The notes below the pieces were generated by a model. It was not told the DNA's origin, did no database searches, and saw nothing but the letters and a program-made list of their open reading frames with translations. Below, piece after piece: positions 43,588 through 55,100 of a DNA stretch of 64,000 nt. The translations under genes were made by a program, and so were the position numbers. This stretch comes from Chaenocephalus aceratus (lineage: Eukaryota > Chordata > Actinopteri > Perciformes > Channichthyidae). Every line of letters starts with the position of its first letter. The stretch's first letter is position 1. The stretch is from positions 6,732,173 through 6,796,172 of the forward strand of contig CM043798.1 in the NCBI GenBank assembly GCA_023974075.1. Reading direction: 5' to 3'.

Positions 43588-46024
43588 GTCTAAGGCCAGC
43601 TCGAAGAGCTTTGTTGTCAATTGAGCTAACCTGGCTGAGGAATTATTGGACATCTATAAAATGCAACAAAGTACATTTTCTACGCTTGTCCTGATGCAGA
43701 GATTATACCGTTCTAACAGGACTATGTTATGGTCGGTTTAGGCTGAGGAAAGTAGATGGTCATCCTCCAATTGGAACGTCAGTTGTTCCAGCTCCTGCAG
43801 TCAACATGTTGACGTGTCTGTTGGCAAGGTGTAACTCTAAATGGCTCCTGATGGCACGGCCAATGTTGCTGGCTGTGTGTGAATAGTGGTCTCCCTCAGC
43901 AGGTGAACAAGACCCTTAGTAGTGGTAAAGACTGGGAAAGTGCTACATGCAGTCATTTTAAAAAGAAACCATAAAAAATACATTAAGAAAATGACCAGCA
44001 GATTACTAAATTGCTAAAAATACTTAAACATTTATATTATATCATTAATGCATATTTTAATTAGGCCTAGGTAAATGCATGTTGACGAAACACAAATGAA
44101 GTCGAGTGTTGTCGTGTCACAGTGGTTTTACTGTTAAAGACTTTCCCTCAAAGAGGGAATACACATTTGTATTTCCTGTCACGTGTTGATGAAAGTGCTG
44201 GATCCAGAGTATTTAGTGTGTTTGAAAACTAGAATAGTTACATGCTATTTACTGTGTTTTGCATCTTAGCATTTAGCTCAAAGCTCTGCTAGGTCTGAGT
44301 GCAGCCTCACTGAGCTGCTCCAGGGCTGGAGAACCAGGTCTTGTTTCTCTGTGGATCTGCTTGTAAACTGAACAGCGCTAGCCAGAAACACAATTAGCTC
44401 GGTCACACTGTCGTGGTGCGATTTGTCAAGGTGCTTAAAGACAAGTGATAAATACAGAGGAGCAGTTTGGTTGTTGGTGAGGTCTGTGGACCCGTAAACT
44501 CACGTTGATCTCCCTCTATCTGTCCGGACCAGAGGAGCCCACAGGAACATGGTTCTGTTAGTGACACTGCCAGGCCCTCATCACAGTCATATGTGCGGTA
44601 CCAAAGCAGTGGCCTCATTCAAATGACTGAGGACACCTACCCTCATACTGATGGGTATTTGGTTTCAAACCAATTTTTTGTTAATTGGAACTAAAAATGT
44701 ATTTTATTATGGTACCAGAGAGAAGTCATGAGAATGTTCCCAACTGAAGGACCAAAACCCCAAAGCACGATTCAAGCAAAGGCAGGTGCAAACCACAAAG
44801 TCTTTACTTATAACAAGTAGAGCAAAGATACATAAATCCAATCAGGCAAACACAAGTTTAGGACTAGGTCAAATCTGTGTCCGGGAAAAAACATGCAACG
44901 GTGAGCAGATACTGGCATGACACAGCAAACGTTGGAAAGCTTTGGCAAGTGGCACCAAGACAATCTGGTCAGTGTCTGATCGGTGTGTGGATACGTACCA
45001 GCTGATTAGGAATAGAGCAGGTGACTGGTAGGTGAGGAGGATGTACTGACGAGAGAGCAGGCAAATGGGAGTGAAAGAAGAATCACACAAACAAGCAAAC
45101 TATTCAAAATAAAAAGAATATAAAAACCATAACAAGGATTCATCCTCTAGGGACCATGAATGTCTGTACACAAATGTTTAAATCCACACAATACTCAATG
45201 AGTTTTTAAGATTTAAATTGTGGTAATTATTTGCAAATCAACATTATCTTTAACTGTCACTCACCCAGAACAGAAAGGCCCTCAAGGCCACATGCTTGTT
45301 CTCTGTCACCAGCTTTTGAAAGACATCGTGTAGCTGCCACACAGTGTACTGTATGTTACATTTGCTACAATCATGCATTTCATACAAGCTTCTAAGAAAT
45401 GGGTTGAAAATGCTTTTGAAAAAACAAGGAAACAGGAGCAACAAGGATCACTACAAAAAAAGACATGGCACAAAACCAACTTGGTTATTTGAAGTTTATT
45501 AAAACGTTTTAGTATTTACTGTTGACTACGACAAATGCCGTGCTTGTGAGTGTGGATGTTGTGTATGGACTGGGTAAAGCTGGAATAAAGTTGCCCTACT
45601 TGGGATGAATTAAGTCGTTTGAATACTGAAGACATTTTTACCTGCCACCAAGGGCAACAAGCTTTTCTCTGAGCAGCGGGAGGGGAGTATGGGGGCACAC
45701 ACTGACTTCATCTCAATCTTCCCTCTCGATGATCTTCTCGTAAAGGATCAAGACGTTCCCATAAAGCTGCCTACCTGAAGGTTGACTGTAAAGCAGATAC
45801 CATATGATTATGTCCTGTCCCTGATGTGGAGTCACTATTGAACAGTGTGTTCACGGCCTCCAGGTGTTGTGACTCCAAACAAGGCACAGGACTGTCAACA
45901 TATTTCATTTTGTTTAGTGAGAAACACCTGAGCAACATGACGTGACATGGTATGTTGATGGAATATATAATTGTATGTATGAAAAGCTAGTTAATTTTCT
46001 GAAAGTATGTTGTGTTTTCTCCAG
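43588..46024. other. 5' flank or 5' intron of gdpd5
   Basis: The exon at 46025 has an acceptor, so an upstream noncoding gdpd5 exon exists, but I could not place it here. The stretch 44740-45070 (aaccacaaagtctttactta, gctgattaggaatagagcag) resembles LTR-element-derived sequence. No gene was seen. Confidence 0.3.
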
Positions 46025-46188
46025 GGTTCCCAGTCCTGTTGTGGGAGGTTAAGAGACTGGCTGCAGGAGCATGGTGAAACACCAACCATTACAGGTCTAT
46101 GAGAAGCAGCTCTTTGTGTCCTTTCGTCACTGGGATCTATGGTTGCCGCTGGAAACGCTACCAGCGTTCTCAAGAAGACAGCTCAAGG
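46025..46188 (+). CDS. gdpd5: gdpd5 exon 1 with 5' leader (residues 1-39; +1 frameshift)
   Basis: The exon follows a ...ttctccag acceptor, so a noncoding exon lies upstream. The leader runs to the ATG at 46071, encoding MVKHQPLQVYEKQL. Beyond that the family sequence TGIYGCRWKRYQRS continues in another reading frame. Between CTC (Leu14) and ACT (Thr20) there are 16 bases instead of 15. CDS length is 118 nt where 117 would meet the phase-0 donor (gtaaga at 46189). Two Cys codons (15 and 18) of other GDE2 proteins are absent; Cys25 is kept. Read literally, the frame runs through the donor into the intron. Confidence 0.85.
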
Positions 46189-49100
46189 GTAAGAAGGATT
46201 TCTGATCACTATGTATGGTTATCATGATAATATGCTTATATGTTGTTTAAATATGACTAGTTGTGTATACAAAAACATAGCAACACTGTTTCTGTTACTG
46301 CCACAACCTATTGTATTACTATTATTGTATGCCGTTGGTCGATGGATTGTCCATATTTGAATTTACTAATATGTTGGGACCAATGCAATAATTTACTTAC
46401 TTTTTAGAATGTTGAGCATGATTTTCTGTGAAAGTCTTTTCATTGAACAAAAAGAAGCTTACGCTCTTAAACCTAAATCTCATTGGTAGAGCTAGCCCCA
46501 ACCCCCAAACTCTACCCCGGGCTCCACCAAGTTCAGTTCAAGCCTTACTTAAGTCATGAATAGACAACAATCCAAACTGCTTTATTACACTTCAACTGTA
46601 GTAATTGTTGTGAAGAAAAATGGTTATTATGGTAATCACAGGTGCTTAAGCCATAGTGTTTTACAGTGCCTGTTGCTGAATGCTAGGGCTGTCTTACGTC
46701 TCAGTCAACGGATCTCTGGAGAGTTGCAGCAGAAATGTTTGTCTCTGTGTTTCAATAATCCGTGTTCCTCTTGTACTTACATGTGCAGATTTGAGTTCCG
46801 ATGCAATGTAGGACATTGCACTATGATAACCCCCGAAGGTGCACTCATAACAGTGAAACAGATGTGTGGAATGCTGGCCACTTCTTTCTCTTAATGACCG
46901 CCATCTTGAAATACTTGACCACCATAATACGGTTGCGCCAAAAAACACAACATTACACCAATAAAAGTTATACTTTAACTATTTAAAAAAACAACACATA
47001 GGCCTACAACTATACTGGCAAGGCAAGTTTATGTACACAGATGGAAATTAGCTATAATCTGGCATATTGCATTCTTCTCTTTGCTGTGAGATTAATGTTT
47101 TTGTATGCATGGTCCTTCTATAAATAAATAAATAAAATACATATAACAACTTTCACACAAGGCAATGCAAAGTGCTTTACAAAAATAAAAGACATTAAGA
47201 GGTGCTTGGCCCCTCCTCTTCATCTTCTACATGCTCCCCCTTGGAAAAACCATTCGTCGCCACAACCTACGCCGATGACATCCAACTTATATCTCAACAA
47301 AACCATCACCCCCACAACACACTCCACTCTCACCAACTGTCTCTCAGAAATAAAAGCATGGGCAAACAAACTATCTCCAACTGAACAGTGCCAAATCAGA
47401 CATCGTCATCATCGGCCCCCGATCCCGTACCAAAGACATCCAGAATTTCAACTTCACCATTGACGGCAACCTCTATCCCCCCCCCCCCCCCCACATCCGC
47501 AACCTCGGAGTCATCTTCGACAGTCAGCTCACATTCAATCACCACATCAATCACCACACCAGGACTGCATTTTTCCACCTCAAAAACATTGCCCGTCTCC
47601 GCCCATCACTCTCCTCCTCTGCTGCTGAAACCCTGATTCATGCATTCATCACATCACGACTACTGCAATAGCATCCTCTACGGCCGGTTCTCAACCTGTG
47701 GTACGCATACCACTGATGGTACGCCAGCTCCAGGTAGTGGTACGCGGAGGAATCTGAAATAAGAAATGTTTTTAAAAAAAAATATTTTTTATTTTTACAT
47801 TTTATTAAAAAAAAATATATTTTATTTTTACATTTTATTTAAAAATATGAAAACATTGAGACAACATCTCATTTACAATGCTGACCTGGCCAAGAAGGCA
47901 GCAACGGTTCGTACACATAACACAGACATAACAAATACAGAAAACACAACCAAGTAAACAAAAAGACGAAAAGCAGTCACGACATTGTGCACATTAGGAC
48001 AGTAAGAAAGGTGCACTACTTATTACTGCAAGAGCAGCTGTGTGGTAAGGACCTCAGACAACTTCAATTTAAAACAGGCTATAGGGACAAGCGCCATCAG
48101 TTTGAGGCTTGATTGAATAACATTAATTAAAAAATAAATCATACTATCAAAATGCTACACATTTTTAAAATGTATTTCTGGCGTTGCTAATGACGACCGC
48201 GAACGATTATTGAACGTTGCAAGCAAGCTGAAGAGAAGCTGAATGATGTTAAAACGTGGCTCAAAACGGGAGGTATTCAGAAGAGAGGTACAGAGGAGAT
48301 ATTACCAGCGAAAGTGAACGTGAATGAGGAGGAGGACAGTCATCAACCGAGCACAAACGCAACAGTGATATGCACGTCCCAACGCTGTGATGGAGGAGAG
48401 AAGTGACTCAGGAAGAAGGCATTTGCACAAAGAATGGAGAGAAGGCTGTGACCGAGTCAGAAGCTGAAAAAGCACACACTTGTCCTTAATTGTTATCTTT
48501 TTTTCTTTTTTTCTTTGCCACCACAGAAATGGCAATAGCAAACATCAGCAGACTGAAGATGAGCTAGTAGCCCTTAGGCTCTCTGCTCCTGGAGGCTTTC
48601 ATTTTATTGTGGAACTGATTCCCAAGAGGACACTTTCTGTTACGATGTGGGTTGTTGCACATTGGTCATATGGTGGTACTTGGAGAGCCAACTATTTCTC
48701 AGGTGGTACTTGGTGTAAACAGGTTGAGAACCCCTGCTCTACGGCATACCATCCAACCTCCTCAATGAACTCCACCATAACCAGAACTCTGCTGCCCGCC
48801 TCCACCCTCACCCGCCCGAGACCACATCACTCCCGTCCTCCAGAACCTCCACCGGCTCCCCGTCCGTCAAAGAATCGACTTCAAAGTCCTCCTGATTACT
48901 CACAAAGCCCTCAACAACCAGCCCCCCCTACCTCACAGACCTGCTGCACCACCACACCCCTTCCCCCTACCTCACAGACCTGCTGCACACCACCACACCC
49001 CTTCCCCCTACCTCACAGACCTGCTGCACACACCACACCCCTCCCCTACATCACAGAACTGCTTGCAACCACACCCAATCCCCCTACTAACACGGACTGA

Positions 49101-52100
49101 TGCCACCACCACACCCCTCCCCCTACCTCAAAGACCTGCTGCACCACCACACCCCCTTCCCCCGTACCTCACAGACCTGCTGCACCAACCCACACCCCTT
49201 CCCCCTACCTGCACAGACCTGCTGCACCACTCACAACCCCCTTCCCCCCTACCTCAAGACCGGCGGCACCACCCACACCCCTTCCTCACTTTACCTAACA
49301 GACCTGCTGCACCACAACACCCCTGCCGATGACCACGCTCATCAGAAGCCAAACTACTATCCATCCCCACCGGACCAAGCACGGACCCTGGGGGGACAGG
49401 CCTTCTCCGTGGCTGCACCCTCCCTCTGGAATAACTCCCCCAACACAATCAGACTGCACTGACCTCACCACCTTCAACACACTCACAAAAAACCCACCTC
49501 TTCAATCTGGCTTTTAATGTGTGATTGTTTTTGTATTGCTTGATTTTAATTTGACTTTAACTATATGTATTGGTTGTTCTTTTCTTTTCACTATCTTTGT
49601 AAAGCGACTTTGAGCACCTGTAAAAAGCGCTAACAAAATAAATATATTATTATTAAGAAATAGAGCTTTCTATTAATTCCTCCTCAAGATCTTTTTAAGT
49701 TTCCAAGCAATCACCTAAATCTGGATTTGAAACCTATAGTTTTTAGATACCCATAACCTAGCATATTTAAACCTGTTTTTTGATTCCCTGAATCTGGATT
49801 TTAAAAGCTGTTTTTAGATTTCCCAGGATCGAGGGCTTTCAGCCTAGGGTTGAAAAAGAAGCCACCGTTCATTCATGCAAACGATAGCATTGCTTGCTAG
49901 ATAGCTAACAGCAGCAATGTCACTTCCGATGCGGAGACAGCAGCAGTCAGCAATATGAGGACAACAGTACATGGTTGAAGTCACACATACAGTGTACGAA
50001 GGGAGGTATCCAAATTGAGTCACAGCATAAAATGTGAAATTAGGTCTTGTAGGTCAAATTGACGAGAACAAACAAAAAAAGATTGAAAGAGTGTGAATAC
50101 ATTGAATTGATTGTAATGATAAAGGCCTAATAGCAATCTTAACACATATATTGGGTAAGTGTGTATGGCCTTCAGCTAACTGTACATAGTGTGCAGCAGG
50201 ACAACACAGAGGCTGCTAATGAGACGACACCATCCTGCTGACACTGCACTGAAACCTGATCGCACCTCAGGAATAAATGAACTGTTTTCCTTGTTGTTGT
50301 TCTGCAGGCCAGAAGTAGGTCAGGGTTCGTATGAAACAAAAAAATGACACAACAGTAACTCAAAGTGCAGTGCACGTTCCCTCTAATATGGCATTGCATT
50401 TGCTCAATACATTGTTACCATAGTCCTTTCCTCAAGTAGCATGCCTTGTATTGTACACCACTCTATAGACATAACATACTGTACAAACATACAGTAGGGA
50501 TCTCAACAAGCCTTGAAGAGAAGAGCCTATGGTTTATGAAAGGTCTTTCATTAAGAGTTCAGTAAGATTTTGCGCAGTATTCAAAACATTGATTTTAAAA
50601 CACTTAAATCTGATAATGATATCGTAGACATGTGTGTACAGTGTTTGTAGAGTATCCAATACATGTTGAGCTTCATTCATTGGAGTTTCACTTTAGTACA
50701 TCTTTGGATATTTCAGAAATTAGAGTATTTATTGATGCGACAGAAGTTTTGAATTCCTAAGTGACTCTGAGAGCAGGCCATAGTAACTGGGGGAAAGATC
50801 CCTCACAATAAAGCAAGTAACAGACACAGTGTGTGTAAACCAGGCCACACACCCAGCTGCATGCTGGGCAGCGACAGACACTGCTGCTGGATGTCTTCTT
50901 TATCACAAGAGCCAGGGCTCTGCAGTGAATCTGTCCATTAACTGAATGTGTGAGGCTGGCACTGATGATGTGCTGACCAAGAGGAAAATGCAGGGACACA
51001 GCTGCATCTTTCCCCCCTGTCTCTATTTACAAAGCTGTCTGTGGTCAAAGTGCTAGCACATAAGCAGAGAGCTTAGCAACATGTGCAGTGAAGTGTAACT
51101 TTATTATTAAGCACAGTCCTGTTTTAGTAAATTACTACTTCTCTTATACATCATCGGGACTCTGAATGTCTGCTTATTCCACTCAGTCAGTGAGGGGTAA
51201 TGGAAACATTGCACTAAAACATCGTGGCCCAAAAGAGCATCACACAGTTACTACAAGAAAATAGAGGTTGTGTACAGAATAGGGTGGTGCATTGTGGGCC
51301 AGCTCAGAGGTTAGCATCGCACGGACTCCCTCGCCGATTGTCCATAGAATTTGAGTATTGCAGAATCTTTTGCAAACTCACATCTATGGTAACAACACCT
51401 TTTGTTCAGCAGGATAATCTCCCCATATTAACTTTACTTTGAAGCATAAATGCAATAGATCGAAGTAAAAAAGCTAACGTATAAACAAAGAACATCACGG
51501 TCGCATGGCTGCGCATCAAACACTGCTAAGCTAAAGGTAGACTGGTGTTTCATTGTTTTGACATTCAGTAGTCTCGTTTGGACATTTGTTAGCTTCCGCT
51601 TGTTTTTATGACACATAAAAGCTTCACACATTTAGGAGTGGGGTATTTCCTGACATATTATAAGTCATAGTACAACATGAGAACATTCTGATAAACCACT
51701 GCTTGTCCAGCAACACGTAACCTACAAACAAAGTAAGTAACTAACTGGTGAACATATACCTGGAGGCCAGAAACAGGACTCCAGGATGAACGCAAATAAT
51801 GCTCTGTGTTTGATGGAAGTGCTACTGTTTTCCAACACGTTAGCCACATTAGCTTTACAGTATGTCAGGTTCCTACTTCGCATTGGCGTCCTGCCTTTAT
51901 ATATTCAGGGTGTTTCTCAATCGTGAGTAAAGCTGCTATTTCAAGCATACTACGTCATTGAGTGCCGTCGAAGTACTGTTCCAATGTCCAGCATACGAAA
52001 TCTACCGAGCCCGGCGTACTTTGTTTGGAGAAATTTCGAGGCTGCACATGTGTAGACTTCGCGGTCTTAAAATCCCCACAATGCTTTGCGCACGGACCAA

Positions 52101-55100
52101 TTTCCCCAAATCTGTGGCGGAAAATGTAAGGCGGGGCCTCTCATATGAAGCACACCTGCACACTTGCTAGCCTGTTCCAATCTTTTGTTTTCCAAATGCC
52201 AGGAAGTATTCTTGCCTCGCTTCTGAAGCAAGACGCTCGGAAGACATGTGCTACCAAGCAAGCGTACTCGCGATTGAGAAACACCCACAGTCTGTGTCCT
52301 GCTCACCCTGTCAAGGTTTCTTTCGCTGATGACCAACTCACTGCATATCATCCTGTTACATTAGTTACTTACTAAATAAATAAATAATTTGACACAACAT
52401 ATTGATTTAAACACAGTATATCTTCCGCATCTAAATTAACGTTCAGTTCCACTGTAAAGCAAAGGTTGAACTGCGGCCATAGCAACATCATTTAAGATGA
52501 CGGCAGCACTGATTGAGGTCTTCTGCCTTGTTACTATCCAAGTTTATTGACATTTTCCATGAATCAGTCTACACATGTTGACAGAGCCCATGCAGTGCTC
52601 TCTTTAGTGTTTACTTCCTGCCTTTCCTCTTCTGCTGTTCCCTTTAGTGTTTACTTCCTGTCTGTCTTCTTCTGCTGTTCCCTTTAGTGTTTACTTCCTG
52701 TCTGTATTCTTCTGCTGTTCCCTTTAGTGTTTACTTCCTGTCTGTATTATTCTGCTGTTCCCTGTAGTGTTTACTTCCTGTCTGTATTATTCTGCTATTC
52801 CCTTTAGTGTTTACTTAATGTCCGTCTTCTTCTGCTGTTCCCTTTAGTGTTTACTTAATGTCCGTCTTCTTCTGATGTTCCCTTTAGTGTTTACTTCCTG
52901 TCTGTATTCTTCTGCTATTCCCTTTAGTGTTTTACTTCCTGTCCGTCTTCTTCTGCTGTTCCCTTTAGTGTTTACTTCCTGTCTGTCTTCTTCTGCTGTT
53001 CCCCTTAGTGTTTACTTCCTGTCTGTATTCTTCTGCTGTTCCCTTTAGTGTTTACTTCCTGTCAGTCTTCGTCTGCTGTTCCCTTTAGTGTTTACTTCCT
53101 GTCTGTATTCTTCTGCTGTTCCCTTTAGTGTTTACTTCCTGTCTGTATTCTTCTACTGTTCCCTTTAGTGTTTATTTCCTGTCTGTATTCTTGTGCTGTT
53201 CCCTTTTAGTGTTTACTTCCTGTCCATCTTCTTCTGCTGTTCCCTTTACTGTTTACTTCCTGTCTGTATTCTTCTGCTGTTCCCTTTAGTGTTTACTTCC
53301 TGTCTGTATTCTTCTGCTGTTCCCTTTAGTGTTACTTCCTGTCAGTCTCTTCTGCTGTTCCCTTTACTGTTTACTTCCTATCTGTATTCTTCTGCTGTTC
53401 CCTTTAGTGTTTACTTCCTGTCTGTATTCTTCTACTGTTCCCTTTAGTGTTTACTTCCTGCCCCGTCTTCTTCTGCTGTTCCCTTTAGTGTTTACTTCCT
53501 GCCTGTATTCTTCTGTTGTTCTCTTTAGTGTTTACTTCCTGCCTGTATTCTTCTGTTGTTCTCTTTAGTGTTTACTTCCTGCCTGTATTCTTCTGTTGTT
53601 GTCTTTAGTGTATACTCCTGTCTGCTGTCCTACTGTTTTTTAGTCCAGTTCTGTCTTTTAACTTCTTTCCTTCTCTTGTGCTTATTTCTTGTTTGATTTA
53701 TCTTTTTTCTTTCTTTACTTGGGACATTTTGGCCATCATGAATCCAAAGTTGCTTGCTCTCCACAAATATAAAAATCAACATTCAAAATATTTCTGCAGA
53801 TTGATATGATAATATGCACATGGTCCCTTGATACGAGTGTAGCCAAGGTCTGATATAAAGAAAGAGCAGACCACTGAATGTCCAAATTGTTTAGTCAGAA
53901 TATATAGGTTGTATTTATACAGTCGTTTGTTGTCCAGCACCCAAGGGTATTAGTTATTTCCAACTATTAAAACCTCATTGTCTCTGTTTCTTTCTGTTCT
54001 GGCACACATTAGACTAAAATGCAATCAGTATAATCAAGGATATAATTAGTCAGGTACTTTGTTTTTCCATGGCACATGCCCATTAAAATATAACATATAT
54101 ACTTTATATTTGCATACCTGCAATCTGCATACTGCATGAACCCATGTGCCTTATTAGAGTCTATGTTTAGAGAGGAAAGAAGGAGGGATAGTGAAGTCGG
54201 CACAGAGATCAGGATTTATGAGCACTGTCAGAAGGGAAGATAAATGGAGAGACCTTTGAAGGCCATGCACTCGACAGTAAATATCTCACAGCTCCCTTGA
54301 ATGTCCTGGTAAAGTTCAAAAAGTACGATATCAAGATTACTACCACAATTTGGATGAATGGCTGAAATGCAGTAAATGCGAAGACACTAAGATTAACCCA
54401 CAAACATCTTTACTCCCACTGGAGCAGTGTTGGATGTTTTCATGAAGAGATTTTGACAGTAGTTCCTTCAATTATTCAACTCATCATTACTTTCTTCACG
54501 AAGGAGATTTCCTCAGAAAGGGATTACTTTACCTGTTAGTCTCAACCTCTCTCTGACCCCACCTGTGACCATGCCTCAAACTTGAATCTTATATTCTTCC
54601 AAACAGCTTGTTGCATATAGATAACGTAAAATAATACTTTTAAACTTCAGGTCACTAATCTGCTTAAAAAGCTAAGGGTTAGGCTAGGTTTCTTTCTACT
54701 TGGACTTCATTATCTCAAAGGGTCTGAATATCTCTAAGGTTGTGGTGACTGATGTTGCACTCTCTGACCATTCCTATGTTTTCTTTGAGAGCTCTATTTC
54801 TGTTCACAAAAATGTTCAAAAAGAGGTAACCACAAAGCGATATTTAACTGAAAATACTAGGGAAATGTTTACTCAGAATTTTTTCTTCCACACTTGCCCC
54901 TGCTAACATCTCAGTAAATGAGCTAGTAGATCATTTTAATTCAAAAATTCAAAATGGTATAGATGCCATTGCTCCAACTAAGGTAAAGGAAGTGTCTGGC
55001 AAGAAAATATCTCCATGGAGAAAGGCCATGACCGTGAAAACAGAAAAATGAGAATGTCGAAAAGCGGAACGCAGGTGGCGAAAAACAAATCTGCAGGTTC

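Larger units (their letters stand above)
47196..49668 (+). mobile_element. 5'-truncated L2/CR1-clade LINE, interrupted by hAT element
   Basis: The left part encodes decayed reverse transcriptase, including LFIFYMLPLG-like sequence, a YADD box (tacgccgatgac near 47270) and HIRNLGVIFDSQLTFNHHI. After the hAT insertion the C-terminal region resumes (...PSVK.RIDFKVL, then PYLTDLLH repeats and AFSVAAPSLWNNSPNTIRLH). It ends with the gtaaagcgactttgagcacc tail and tattatta. Frameshifts and a coding minisatellite make it dead. Confidence 0.82.

Noticed and set aside
48480..49462. Pro/Thr-rich ORFs of up to 206 codons
   Set aside because: Out-of-frame readings of the hAT right end and the LINE minisatellite.
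53193..53568. Repetitive hydrophobic ORFs
   Set aside because: Periodic translations of the 40-bp minisatellite.
52598..53625. CRISPR-like regular array
   Set aside because: Units are contiguous with no unique spacers, and the genome is vertebrate.
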